Below are positions 25,314 through 36,915 of a stretch of DNA of 64,000 nucleotides, in pieces (position 1 is the stretch's first letter; each line of letters opens with the position of its first letter). Location of the stretch: NCBI GenBank assembly GCA_963277665.1, contig OY728128.1, positions 1,349,876,356 through 1,349,940,355 on the forward strand, written 5' to 3'. The position numbers and the translations under genes were made by a program. Origin of the DNA: Viscum album. Taxonomy: Eukaryota; Streptophyta; Magnoliopsida; Santalales; Viscaceae. Below the pieces are notes generated by a model. That model did no database searches. It worked only from the letters and a program-made list of their open reading frames with translations, and was not told the DNA's origin.

Positions 25314-27212
25314 TAATGCTTATAAAAGAAAACTATTTTCAAATACATATACAATATGTGACATCAATCCTAAACGAACCATGAAATATTATTTTTAAAA
25401 TGTTATTATTATATCCTAGTTGTTAAATTAGATTGAATGGATATTATTAACACTATTATGAATTATATATATATATATATATAATTGATCTATGCAATAA
25501 AAATTTATTGATAAATCTTTAGTAAATATCCTCTCAATAGTTCTGTAATGACATTTTATGCTTCAAAAAAATATGATTCTTTAAAAATGATTTTTTATTT
25601 TTGAGAGAAAATAATATAATTAATTTAAAGAAAATTTAGAAATTTAATTTTATAATAAATGATATCATTATTTATATCATCAGTCCAAAATTATATTTGG
25701 GTGAAATTTATAACTTTTCTGAAAATATTGATCTTTTAGTGGTTAGTGAAAAATACTGATTTTTTTAAAAATGCCATCTATTTTCATTGAATAATATAAT
25801 ATGAAATTCACAATATGATTTAAATTTTATTTAAAATGTAACATAATTACCAATTATTTTTATATAATCTAAATAATTAAAATTTAATCATCTTTATATC
25901 TTATTTTTCTATATGTAAATATTTAGGGATTGAAAATTCATTTTTTTTTAAACTATTTTCATCAGATCTTGTGAGTTTATTTTTATATTAAGTTCAAAAC
26001 ATTATATGAATAAATTTTGATAAATTTTATTCGATATTTTTAATCATTATAATTAATATAATTTAATAGGTTTTACTTACTTTTTTGCTATAATGAATTT
26101 TCAAATCATTAAAAATTAGTTACCATAGTCAAGGTTAAAACAAGTTTATCATGGGGTTAAATAATAGTGATATGTGTTAAATAAAAAAAATCATTCAATA
26201 TTTCTCTTTTATATACATATTTCAAAATCTTATCATCAAATAATTTATAATGGATTATTTTGGATCAATTTTGTGTGAATAAGATAATTATATATTTTAT
26301 TTTATTTAAAAATTCTAGGTGTGTGTTATCTCACACTTATTAAAAGATACTCTTTATCCTCTCCTCTATACACTAAAATATTCTTTTTTTCATCCAATAC
26401 ATACAAAAATACCTTCCTTAGTTCACTTTCCTTGTTCTTGATTCCTTTCTTTATTAGTAAAGCCTCCAGGGAATGATTTTGGTGTAAATATAAGGAGGTT
26501 TTCTATAGAAGAGACATTGTTCTTAACCGTGTGTTTTTGTTTTATTTATTCTTTCACTAAATTAAAATATTCTTATAACATGATAAAATAATAAACTAAT
26601 ATCTCAAATATAACAATATATTATTATTTTAATTTCAAAACCTATATATGTCTCTTATTACATCAAATGAGAAATGAAACCATCATTTGTGTGTATAACA
26701 TACAACCTCATCCTAAACTGATGTAATATTATTCCATCATTAGATTTCATGGATGGATAAAATTATGAATTTAATGTGTGAGTTTGTGTGTGTGTGTGTT
26801 TGTGTGTGTGTGTATATGATATTAATTAAATATTTATTATTGATGATAATTAATATATCAAATATTTTTAAACCAATCAATTCATGGAAAATGAAAACGT
26901 CATTTGGGTGTACGTGTGGAATACCACCTCCATGAAGTGTTGTCCTTTTTTTCAAAACCACAACACATGGATAGTATATATAATAACATTTAATGAAATA
27001 ATATTGTATTTATTATATAATTTTAATGATTTAATGATTTAATGATTAAATAATACAAACGTTTGTTTCATATTTATTGTTGTAAAATGGAAATGTTACT
27101 CTTGCGTGTGTACAGCCTACCGTCCCCATGATTGAAACATTGTTAATTTTTCATAAACATATTTCGTATTTGCTTATAAATGTATAATTTATATATATAA
27201 ATGATAATTATT
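25314..27212 (+). repeat. 5' LTR of A, part 1
   Basis: This aligns with 58276-60145 of the 3' LTR. The LTR start, the promoter block (26330-26530 with 59270-59480) and the conserved hairpin-like distal blocks are collinear. It contains a (TA)n run (25464-25483) and a (TG)n run (26776-26812). Confidence 0.85.
26776..26812. repeat. TG microsatellite
   Basis: An almost pure GTGTGT run broken by single T insertions. It makes short frames on both strands that are not genes. Confidence 0.95.
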
Positions 27213-28249
27213 TCATGATTTTTATGTCCTTTAAATTTCGTTGAGTATTTTTAAAATTATATGGAATTATTTCAATACCAAACGCTCTAATGGCACCTGA
27301 TTCTGAGGCCCGGTGAGCCTAGAAAATAATTTTAAACTTTTTTAGTTCATTTAAATAAACATATGAGTGGGTTTTTCTAACTATTATAATGGTTCTCGGA
27401 TTAAAAAACTGAGGGCACTGTTGAACTCTGAATAGCAGGATTCATCTAGAGTAGACCTAACATCGACTGGCGTGGGTCGAGGGAAAATGTTATATTTTAT
27501 AATTTTTAAAGAAAATGTCAAAAAATTAAATAAACATGTTTTATTTTTATTTTTTTTAATTTCCAAGTTATTACATCTCAATTGTTTTTCTAACCAAGAA
27601 AAACTGAATATTCAATTTTATTAAAGGAAACAAAATACGACTTCATAAGATAGATGTAGCGGAAATTATAATTCATGTTTTATCATTTAATGGCCAAGAA
27701 TACAATGAAGGATTGTTGGCATGATCATGGTTCTGGTCTAATGCTCTAATGGGTGACAGCAACAAACATCACCCCCCACCCCTTTTGAATAGATCACCAC
27801 TAACGACGATCGACCAATGGAAGTAAACAGAGTATCATGGAATGATGAATACAACGACATTGTTCATCACCAATGAATGATCCAACCCAGGTAGGGGTTG
27901 TGTTTGTTTTAATTTTTCTTTCCTGTTCATCATTCTAAAATGACAACATAGATCATCCCATGAATAGGATGATCCATGGATCACTCATTCAAGTGGGAGG
28001 GATCCATTTTATTGGGATTCGTTTATCTAGATTAATAAATTGTGATCAAACATCAAACCCATATTCCATGTTTATAAGCTTTAAACTCAGAGGACACAGG
28101 CCAACACAAATTAGGCTTAAGACCCTCCTCCTTGTGCATTTTTTGTGAATTCTTCATGGTTACATCTTTGAATTTGTGGAAAGGAGGATTTGAGGCCATC
28201 GTAGGGAAGATGGCATCCCCCAGAGGCCATAGGCGAAAGCAACTAGATG

Positions 28250-28750
28250 AATAGACCACTGGAGCAGACCCGGTGGTCCGTAGAAGTAGCCCTCAGCGGG
28301 TGGCTATGTGCCAGAAGAAATGTCGCAGCCGGCTGAAGCTATGACAGTGTGGAAAAATCCACCGACCTCCATGGTGGTGGCTGGTGGTGAGAGGATGCGG
28401 CCACCCGGCCGTGTCGGAGGCACCACAGACACAGTACCACGCCGCGTTGCATGTGGTAAGGCCACGGTCAATTGACCATCATAGAGGAGGTGGCCCCTTG
28501 GATGACCCGTGGGGCAAGGGGTGAATGCGGCATCCAGCTGCGTCCCATCCAGGTAAGATATGGCCCGCCCATGGAAAATCGGGAAGGGTGCGGGCCACCC
28601 TAGTAGGCCAGACCAGCTGCCCAACGGGCCCGCAGTCAATAGGCTGGGTCAGATCTAGGTTGGGTCAAATTTGGGTCTGGTCAAAACTATCTCAGGTCGG
28701 TGGACCCTGATTTGGGTCAGACTAGACCTGGACCGGACTGGCCCCTTTTC
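28250..28750. repeat. GC-rich island in X2 5' LTR
   Basis: A G+C-rich block with recurrent GGGTC and GGTCA words toward its end (28640-28740). Frames of 60-111 codons here on both strands show no family resemblance and reflect composition. Confidence 0.8.
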
Positions 28751-29008
28751 GAAAAAACACCAACAACATACAAATTTTGTGTCCTATTAACAATCTGTTT
28801 TCAGCAATGGAACTCTTATGACAAGGTAGTTCATTTAGAAAAGTCTAAATATGATTTCAGTGATGTTGAAATAAGATGAATGGATTGAGAAGTGTTTCTA
28901 TTGGAATCAAGTGCACTACATGTGGAGATCCAATGGATGACTGAGACCCGAAGACTCTTGAAAAGTGACCCTTTTTGGATCCTCTATTATGGCCCTTTGG
29001 GATGAACC

Positions 29009-29325
29009 TTTGTGTGACCTGACAGGCCCAAGGTGGGGAGAGGCTTTTTGTAACCCGGCAGACCCATCGTACTCCACGGGGAGGAGTACCTCAGTCTGAT
29101 TGCCTAGGTGGGAAGTAGCTCTATGTGACCTAGCATGACCAAGATGTGGAGAGACTTTGTGTGACCTAGCATGCCCATGGTACTCACTAGGGATGAGTAC
29201 CATAGCAGTCCAAGGATAAGGAGAAGAAGCTTTGTGTGACCCGACCGGCCCATGGTGGGGAGCGACTCTGTGTGACCTAGGATACCTATCGTACTCATTG
29301 GGGAGGAGTACTCCAGCAGCACAAG
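29009..29325 (+). repeat. 111-bp composite tandem repeat, X2 5' LTR
   Basis: A (G/A)TGTGACC core starts at 29012, 29048, 29123, 29159, 29234 and 29270, so spacing alternates exactly 36, 75, 36, 75, 36 bp. Each long spacer holds GTACTC, 9 bp, then GAGTAC (starting at 29069, 29180 and 29291, exactly 111 bp apart). It may be an LTR enhancer, but function is not shown. Confidence 0.95.
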
Positions 29326-29965
29326 ATGTTTAGTGATATGACTAATAGTATTACTTTTTCAATATTAGATTATACCTGGTGTGATATGTCTTACTTTCTG
29401 ATCATGCTTTGTGATCATGCTTCGTGGTTTTCTTGTGGATTACTTTTTGGTCTTTTCTTGTTGGTTTGGAGTCCCTACTAAGTATTCTGTTACACCTCCT
29501 TGAACGATATTCACCTGCACTTGTAGTATCTGTAGCATATTTCCAATGACATGGTAGAGGACTTGGTATCCCAGGACCAGGTGAGGCCTAGTGAGATCAG
29601 GCAGGTGGTACGTGCTTCAATGGCTTCTGACAGCTACTCTAAACTTACCCATTGTGTGGGGTTCATATAAGATGGCTTTCTATCGATCTTGTTTTTTGCC
29701 CGTGTTGCAGTTGTCTTTTTTGGGTTTGTATTCTAGATCATTTACATTAACATGTACCTTTACACTCAGTGGTTGTTTAGTAGCATGCATGTTCTCTTTT
29801 CGAGTTCTCTTTGGTCATGGTTTTATGTGTGTGTGTACAGGTACCTATGAAATTACCTATCAATTTTAGGTTGGCACCTTCAGTTCTAGTCTCCAAACAT
29901 TGACCTTCGGGAGGTGGTCTTAGGGGAGTCACAAAACAGGTCCTAAGGGACTGTTCATGACATTG

Positions 29966-29977
29966 TGGTATCATAGT
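29966..29977 (+). promoter_or_regulatory. Primer-binding site of X2
   Basis: TGGTATCATAGT lies 5 bp after the 5' LTR end and matches the initiator-Met tRNA complement TGGTATCAGAGC at its first eight bases. Confidence 0.88.
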
Positions 29978-30231
29978 TGGCCAGTTCTGTCTCAAAGACC
30001 AGGAGTCTTTTGTTTTGTTTTTTGAAAACATTGAAAAAAATTTCTAGTTCGACATTCATATTCGGGGAGTCCAGTGTTGGTGTGGCGATCAATGTATCCA
30101 TACACCAGGACCTTCAATTCTTCTTTTCATATCTATACATAATATCTCTAGTTTCATGAATCATATAGTATTTTAGTATTTTTTCATGTTCTTCTTAATT
30201 TTGAGTCACTTCCCCAGGTATAATCTATTGA
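29978..30231 (+). other. X2 leader
   Basis: This is noncoding sequence between the PBS and gag. A segment near 30060-30125 (GGGGAGTCCAGTGTTGGTG onward) is well conserved with the leader of X1 near 12700-12770 on the other strand, which suggests a packaging or translation role. That role is inference. Confidence 0.5.
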
Positions 30232-31250
30232 TTGTGGGACTTCTTGATCTGTTTCAGGATTCCTCCACATAGACATCCAACATGGATTCTGATGCATGAC
30301 CTTGAGGATAGCCCACCTGGTGATGAGGAATTGGTTCAGGGACCAGTGCTAGAGATACCCCCACCAGGTGGTGCACTAGTGTTACCACCACCCGTTGGTC
30401 AACACCTACTGTTGACATTACTGGTAGAGGATTCATGTAGGCTCAGTGACTTACATGAGTTTCAAAGAGAGACACCTCACAAATTCAGGGGAGAGATAGA
30501 TCCTTAGTCTGTTGAGGACTGGCTAGAGTAATTGACGTGGGTCCTCTTCTTAGTGAGAACAACACATGATCCAATAATGAGCTTATCTGCAAGACTTCTA
30601 CATGTCTTGACAAGGAGATGGTGGAGTTGGACATTCAGGCTCATGATGAGGCTACCCTCTCTTGGTCTTACTTCTAGAATCTTTTCAAGGAGGATTTCTT
30701 CCCCACAACCATGCGCTTAGTGCATATACAAGAGCATCTTCATGTACAGAAAGGTATCATTTCATCGGTGAGTACTCTAAGAGTTTTATATACCTCTCCC
30801 ACTACTATAAGAATATGGTACAAGACACTTTCTTTAGGGTATGGAGCTTTGATCAGGGAATCCAATGGGATATCAGGGTGTTTATGATTTCCCTCAGTAT
30901 CCCTACTCTATTTGGGGTGTTGGAGTGAGCCCATATTATGGAGAGAATCCTGGAAGAGCAGTTGCTGATTGTTGTAGCCACCAGTATTAATCAAGAGGTA
31001 GACTCTTCAGTGGTGAGTAGCTGGTAGAAGACGTGGGGACCCAAGTGGGTTAGGTCTTTTAGAGGATTCCCCCCAGACTCAAGGCTGGTATTATGGGGCT
31101 CCCAGAGCACAGGGAGACAACGAGGAGCTAGGAATTCATTCACATGTGGCGGTAAGGGACACATGGATCATGACTGCTTGACCCCCCACACTAACGATCA
31201 GCAGACAGTCGAGTAACTTCCAATGTAGAGGAAGATGTTCGAGCGAGGAT
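30232..31250 (+). pseudogene. X2 gag remnant
   Basis: The first frame (30232-30507) ends in FQRETPHKFRGEIDP, matching the start of the gypsy capsid domain. The next usable frames (30532-30720 and 30662-30928) continue it, with MVQDTFFRVWSFDQGIQWDI matching the X1 capsid segment. A CCHC knuckle lies at 31135-31176 (SFTCGGKGHMDHDC), with the first Cys changed to Ser. Gag would build the virus-like particle and bind RNA. At least two frameshifts and several stops are present. Confidence 0.8.
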
Positions 31251-31439
31251 GTCCGTAGGGAGATGGATGAGGTAGGGGAGATTATTCAGTGGTAGGTGGT
31301 GGATAATGGTTCTAGGACCTACCACCACAACCCCCAGGTGTTTCACCATGGCCTCAGTGAGCAAGTGGATAAGGGAGATCTTAGCTTCAGGCAGTGGAGT
31401 CCTATGGCTACGACGCTTTTCAGGTAATTAAAGGTAAGA

Positions 31440-31790
31440 TCTATGTCTTCTCCACCTTAGATGTAGTTCTTATAGACAGAGGTTCTAGCCACTCTTTTGT
31501 TTCCATGGACCTCGTTTGAGGCTCAATTATTTTGGTGGAACCTTTAGCTTGATCATTATAATTAGCAACTCCTGTAGTAGGAGATTCAATGATTAAACAC
31601 TGGTTCTAGTTGTGTGAGATTACACTAAGAGGATATATCTTCGGTTGGTATCTTATAGTATTGGCATTGGGTCCTTACAACATCATCTAGGGTATAGACT
31701 AGTTATTAAAATTCCTTGCTCAAATTGACTGTATGAGGTGAAAACTACGGTGTGTCTTTAAGGATGATACCAGGTTTTCATTCACCATTG
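31440..31790 (+). pseudogene. X2 aspartic protease remnant
   Basis: Residues DVVLIDRGSSHSFVS (31460-31504) are the retropepsin active-site region. The family has DSG, so the Ser next to the catalytic Asp is Arg here. The C-terminal motif (GPYNII-stop-GID, about 31670-31700) matches GYDVILGMDW with a stop at the Gly. The segment is nearly in one frame, with several stops. Confidence 0.85.
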
Positions 31791-31876
31791 GTAAGGGAAC
31801 ATTTGCAGCACATGAAATACTTTCAAAAAGGAGGGTATAGTCAATCACTAATCATTTCCCTAGCTTCAGCATAATT

Positions 31877-32700
31877 GTGGTGAATGAGAGGAGTCCGAGT
31901 TTTCCTGTAGTGGTTGACAAGTACAAGGATGTCTTCCCTGAGGATTTTCTGGGACTACCTCTTCACATAGAGGTAGACTTCTACATCGATTTGTACCTGA
32001 AGACGACACCAATATCTTCACCATCATATTGGATGGATCCCGTAGAGCTTCATGAGTTGAGGGTACACCAGAAGGACTTGAAAGAGAAGGGCTTTGTGAG
32101 GCCCATCATTTCACTATGGGAAACCCCAGTGTTGTTTTCCATGTAGACAGATTGCAGATTATGGTTGTGTGTGGACATATGGTGCCAAAACTGTGTGACT
32201 GTGAAGAAAATGTATCAACTGACTAGGATTGATGATACCTTTGATCAGTTGAAGGGAGTGATGTGGTTCTCAAGGATAGAACTCAGATCATGATATCATC
32301 ATCTTCGGGTACGGGATGAGGATGTACTGAAGACAGATATTAGATGTTGTTATGGCCACTATGAGTATTTGGTGATAACTTCTGGCATGAAAAATACCCC
32401 AGCAGTGTTCATGGTACTCATGAACAAGACTTCTAGCCTTAACTAGACCTATTCATCATAGTATTCATTGGATGATACTACACAACTATAGATAGTCCTA
32501 GATACACTCTGAGAGCACTAGCTTTACTGTAAGCTCTTGAAGTTCCAATTTTGTACTTGGGTGGTCCACTTTCTAGGATAAGTCATCTTGGAGGATGGGT
32601 TTTTAGTAGATTGGTAAATTATAGAGGCATTGCTGACTTAGGAGCCACCTAGAAGCGTGGCAGAGGTTTGGAGTTTCTTAGGGTTGGATAGATACTACCA
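31877..32700 (+). pseudogene. X2 reverse transcriptase remnant
   Basis: An open segment (31877-32146) begins SPSFPVVVDKYKDVFPEDF and includes GFVRPIISLW, the RT N-terminal region. Downstream, RIDDTFDQLKG and GHYEYLVITSGMKNTPA match the fingers and palm. The active-site box (about 32450-32480) reads IIVFIG-W or a frameshifted DD, so it is damaged. An FLGLDRYYHR segment (near 32675-32710) marks the RT to RNase H junction. Confidence 0.9.
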
Positions 32701-33300
32701 TAGGTCCATTCCCAAATTTTCCAAATTTGGAGAACCTTTATCATCCTTAAAACAGAAGTGAAATCCATTTTTGTGAATGGATAAGTTCCATTTGAGTTTT
32801 TAGGAGCCGAGGCAGAGACTGAAAAGTGAACCTATATTGAGACTACTAGAGGAGGGCATTGGGTATGTAGTTTTCTGCAACGCAATAGGGACAAAAATGG
32901 GTTTTTTCCTGATATAGGAGTGAGAATTTATCACCTATGGATCCAAGAAGTTGAGGTAGCCAGATCATAACTATGCTACCTAGGACCAGGAGTTATCTGT
33001 AGTGGTATTTTCATTAATGATTTGGAATCAATACTTGGTGGGTGCTTGGTTTATCATCTACTACAACCAAAAGAGTATCAGATATATCTTCTCATAGAAG
33101 GACCTAAAAAGAAGATAGTGGTGAAGGATGGAGTTCCTCCAGGACGATGAATTTAAGATAGTTTGTACTCCTGGGAAGGGGAACGTGGTGGAAGATACGA
33201 TTAGCATGTGGTTTGGTTAACCGCTGCTTTGTGAGGCGATGGAGCTGTTAGTCATGATGCAGATAACCTTCGTTGATGATGATGGAGCATCTTACCTTTA
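32701..33300 (+). pseudogene. X2 RNase H remnant
   Basis: Segments in order are EPILRLLEEGIGYVVFCNAIG, ITYGSKKLR, SIRYIFS and MEFLQDDEFKIVCTPGKGNVV (about 33127-33200). These match the gypsy RNase H and its connection to the ADALSR-like end, here VEDTIS. The domain would degrade the RNA strand of the hybrid. Stops interrupt it at several Trp and Gln positions, consistent with C-to-T decay. Confidence 0.85.
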
Positions 33301-33359
33301 GTTAATGACTGTCACTCATCCACTCTTATACCGAGTCAGAGAGGAACATCTTGATGATG

Positions 33360-34470
33360 ATTTCTATAAGGCCTAACATGCTTAGTTATCCTCAAGAAAG
33401 GCTCTTAATGGATTTTTCATACGAGGGGAGCATGTTATTCTTTTCACAGGGTGCACCATTGTACCAGTTATTTTGACAAAGGAGGTGTTGAAGGAGTTCC
33501 ATACATCCCATTTGGCGGTACATCCTGGTGTGGTAAAGATGTACCAAGACCTCTAACATCAGTACTGGGGGCCAGGGATAAATAAAGTAGTGGCAAAGTT
33601 TGTTTCACAATGACTCACTTATCAGCAAGTGTTGGCTGGGCATCAAGTTCTCTGAGGCTTGTCCTAGCCACCTAAGATACCGGAGTGGAAATGGGATGGT
33701 ATCTTGATGTAATTTGTGATGGGGTTACCACACATGTCCAGGGGCCACGATTCTATCTGGGATATCATTGACAAACTCACCAAGTCAAATCTCTTCCTAC
33801 CCATCCAAGAGTAGGGATCGGTAGAGGGATTAGATCGCCTCTATGCCCAGTAGATAGTGCGGCTCCACATGGTTCTTTCGAAAATCGTAGCAGACCGTGA
33901 TGCAATCATTATATCACAATTGTGGAAGGGATTGTAAGAGGCGTTCGGTACTCAGCTACACATGAGCACAACCTTTCACCCATAGATGGATAGTCAGACA
34001 GAGAAAACCATACATACCATGGAGGACATGATTCAGTCTTGCATTCTAGTTTTTGGTTGTATTTGGGAGGCCCATATGCCACAGGTGTAATTTTCATACG
34101 ACAAAAGATGTCACTCCACCATTATCATGGCACCATTCGAGGTATTTTATAGGTAGCCTTGCAGATCACCTCTATGTTGGATAGTCCTAGGGGAGTCAGC
34201 ACTCATGGATTTAGAGTTGGTATGGACTACCACTGAGAATGTTCAAATCATCCACTAGAATACGAGTACTGCAAACTGTAGACATAAATTGTATGCAAAT
34301 AGGAGATCGAGGCCCTAGGAGTTTAAGGATCGAGACCATATGTTTCTTTGCGTCTCACCCTGAAAATGATTGCAGAGATTTGGTCGGGATAGTATGTTAT
34401 CTCTGAGGGTCATTGGATCATTCCAGATTCTTATCAGAGTTGGAGAGGTGTCCTACCGCCTAGAACTCCC
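33360..34470 (+). pseudogene. X2 integrase remnant
   Basis: The frame shows the N-terminal zinc-binding region (HPGVVKMYQDL), the pre-core EWKWDGILM, the core IWDIIDKLTKSNLFLPI, the second Asp in VADRDAIIISQLWKGL, and AFGTQLHMSTTFHPQMDSQT, then the FSYDKRCHSTI segment. Order and spacing match gypsy integrase. The catalytic D,D,E cannot all be confirmed because stops and frameshifts interrupt the core. Confidence 0.9.
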
Positions 34471-34777
34471 CCCATAGATGCACAGTGTGCATGATTTTTT
34501 CTACGTTTCACAGTTATAGAGGTACATGTATGATCAATCGCAAGTCATCGACTGGGGCGAGCTTGACATTGACGATGGTGTGATGTTTACGGAGATTCCA
34601 TTGGATATAGAGGATTGACATGAGTGGGTCCTTTGTGGAAAGTTGATTCCTCTGGTGCAGATTTCGTGGCAACATAGGAATCTCTTGGAGAGAACATCGG
34701 ATCTAGAAGATCAAAGTCTTCTCAGTTCCCCATTTTTTCGTTTATCATTGTTCTCGATTATGGGGACGTAAATCCCT
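34471..34777 (+). pseudogene. X2 chromodomain-like tail
   Basis: After YVSQL-stop-RYMYDQS come the acidic stretch GELDIDDGVMFTEIPLDIED and GKLIPLVQISWQHRNLLERT, ending LEDQ. The IPLV-x-W-x-H-x2-x-E pattern is the signature of the integrase-fused chromodomain in plant chromoviruses. It lies just before the PPT, as expected. Confidence 0.65.
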
Positions 34778-34790
34778 AAAGGTAGGGCTA
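34776..34790 (+). promoter_or_regulatory. Polypurine tract of X2
   Basis: CTAAAGGTAGGGCTA precedes the 3' LTR. It is purine-biased but eroded. Confidence 0.55.
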
Positions 34791-35829
34791 TTATGATTTC
34801 CTAGAAATTCTACGTAATTTTTTTAAAAAAATTATATGGAATTATTTAGCGGCCAAATGCTCTAACGACACCTGATTTTGATGCCCAGTGAGCTCGGAAT
34901 TGAATCTTTACCATTTTTTAGTTCATTTAAAAAACGGGTGAATTAGTTTTTCTAACATTTAAACCTGTGCTTGGATCAAAAATACAATTGCACTGTTGAA
35001 CTCAAAATAGAAAGATGCACCTAGAATGGACATAACCTCGATTGGTGTGTGCTGAGGGAAAAAGTTATGTTTGGACTTTTTAAAGAGAAAGATAAAAAAC
35101 AAAATTATATTTTTATTATATTATTTTGAATTTTGAAATGGTTATAGCTCAACGTTTTTCCATCCAAGAGAAAATAAATATGATGTTTCATTAAATGAAA
35201 TAGTGTAACAAATTCATAATAGAAATGTAACCAAATTGCTGATTCACATTTCATCCTTTAATGTCCATGTAGATAATACAGGATTGTTGGCACCATCTTG
35301 GATCTGCTCTGAAGATTCTGTGGGTGATAAAGAAGAATGAAACCCCCTTCAAATGGATCATTACTAATGATGATTGACCAATATCCATTAATAAAGGATC
35401 ATGGGACTACGAGTGTGGTAACATCATTCGTCTCAAACGAATGATCCGACCTAAGTAGGGGTTGTGTTTGTTTTAATTTCCTTTTCATGTTCATTATTCT
35501 AAAATGAAAAATATAGATCAACCCATGAAAAGTTTGATCCTCAGATCGCTCAATATTATGAGAGGGTTCCCTTTTCATGGGATTCATGTATCGGAATTGA
35601 TTAATTGTGATTAAAATTCAAACCTTTATCCCATATTTCAATGCCTCTAATGTGGAGGGCGTGGTCCAACACGAACAAGGCCCGAGCCATTCCACCTTGT
35701 GCATTTTTTTTTGTGTTCGTTGAGGACACATCTTCTAAATGGAGGAAAGTAGGATTTAAGGCCATCGTCGGGAAGATGGAATCCCTCGGAGGCCATAGGC
35801 CCAAGCAGTGAAAAGAACGGACCAACGAA

Positions 35830-36350
35830 GTAGACATGGTGGTCTGCAGAATTGGCTAGTGGTGGTGGTAGTTGTGGACGTCAACGGTGGCCCATAGCGG
35901 TGGTCACAGGTTGGTGGAGGCATGCCATGACACCTTCATGGATGAAATTCTGCATCTGGGTCGAGCCATGGTGGTGCGGTAGGATCCACCGACCTCCATG
36001 TTGGGTAGCTAGCGGCTTGAGGACATGACAAATCGGCCACGTTGAACCCACCATGGATGCAGCACAACACTTTTTTGCACATGGACATGCTGAAGTCAAA
36101 TGACCTTGGAGAATGAGGTGGCCCCATGAATAACCCATGGGGTAAGGGGGTGTATGTGGCTTCCAGCAGCATCTCGGCCACATAAGAGTTGGACCGCTTT
36201 TGGTGTTTTCGGCAGGGTGTGGGCCGGACCCGCAGCCCAATCAGCTGGTCGAGATCCATGACTTGCTGGATATGGGTCATATTAGGTCGGTGGATCCCAG
36301 GCCTGGTCAGAGTGAACCTGGACCTGACCGGACCCTTTTCTGAAAAACTC
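35830..36350. repeat. GC-rich island in X2 3' LTR
   Basis: Counterpart of 28250-28750. Two overlapping minus-strand frames of 114 and 119 codons lie here but are not shared as intact frames by the other LTR, arguing against a gene. Confidence 0.75.
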
Positions 36351-36594
36351 CAATTACTGAAAAACCAGGTGTCTAGTTGATGAGCTATTTCCAGTGTTGG
36401 AACCCTTGAGACAAGGCAGTTCTTTATTAATAATCTATTTAGGATTTAAAGGAATTTGAAATATTATGAACGGATTGAGGAGTGGTTCTCCCTAAATAAA
36501 GTGCACTATGTGCGGAGATCCTACAGCTAATTGAGACTTTAATAATACTGACAAGAGACCCTGTGTTGATCAGATATGATGGCCGAGTGGGAAT

Positions 36595-36915
36595 ATGCTA
36601 TGTGGGACCTGGTAGGCCCAAGGTGGGGATCTACTCTGTGTGACCCAGTAGATCCACGGTACTTGACAGGGAGGATTACTTTAGTATGATGGCTAAGTTG
36701 GGAAGTGTCTTTGTGTGACCCAACATGACCACGGTGGGGAGAAGCTCTGTGTGACCCAACGTACCCATAGTACTCATCAAGGCTGAATTACCATAGTAGC
36801 CCATAGTTAAATGGAAACATCTCTATGTGAATTGGTAGACCCACAGTGGGGAGCATCTATGTGTGACCTAGAATACCCACGATACTCATCGGGGAGGAGT
36901 ACTCCATCAGCCCAA
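36595..36915 (+). repeat. 111-bp composite tandem repeat, X2 3' LTR
   Basis: Core units start at 36602, 36638, 36713, 36749, 36825 and 36861, spaced 36, 75, 36, 76 and 36 bp, the same architecture as the 5' LTR. Confidence 0.95.

Larger units (their letters stand above)
27213..29960 (+). repeat. 5' LTR of X2
   Basis: Direct repeat of 34791-37550. It contains a GC-rich island (28250-28750) and a 111-bp composite tandem repeat (29009-29325), and ends TTCATGA five bases before the PBS. Confidence 0.9.

Noticed and set aside
26740..26961. Frames on both strands over a TG repeat
   Set aside because: The microsatellite yields alternating Cys-Val or Thr-His runs, not a gene.
28304..28710. A 111-codon minus-strand frame and an overlapping plus-strand frame
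   Set aside because: Same GC-rich LTR island in X2; open only because stop codons are rare in GC-rich sequence.
29009..29325. CRISPR-like regular spacing
   Set aside because: Units are LTR-internal, degenerate, alternate 36 and 75 bp, and the spacers are themselves repeated. The genome is plant-like.
29591..29869. A 92-codon frame with a signal-peptide-like hydrophobic segment
   Set aside because: It lies in the promoter-proximal end of the X2 5' LTR, and no equivalent intact frame is in the 3' LTR.
35881..36280. Two overlapping minus-strand frames of 114 and 119 codons
   Set aside because: They are the counterpart of the GC island in the other X2 LTR. The frames are not shared between LTRs.
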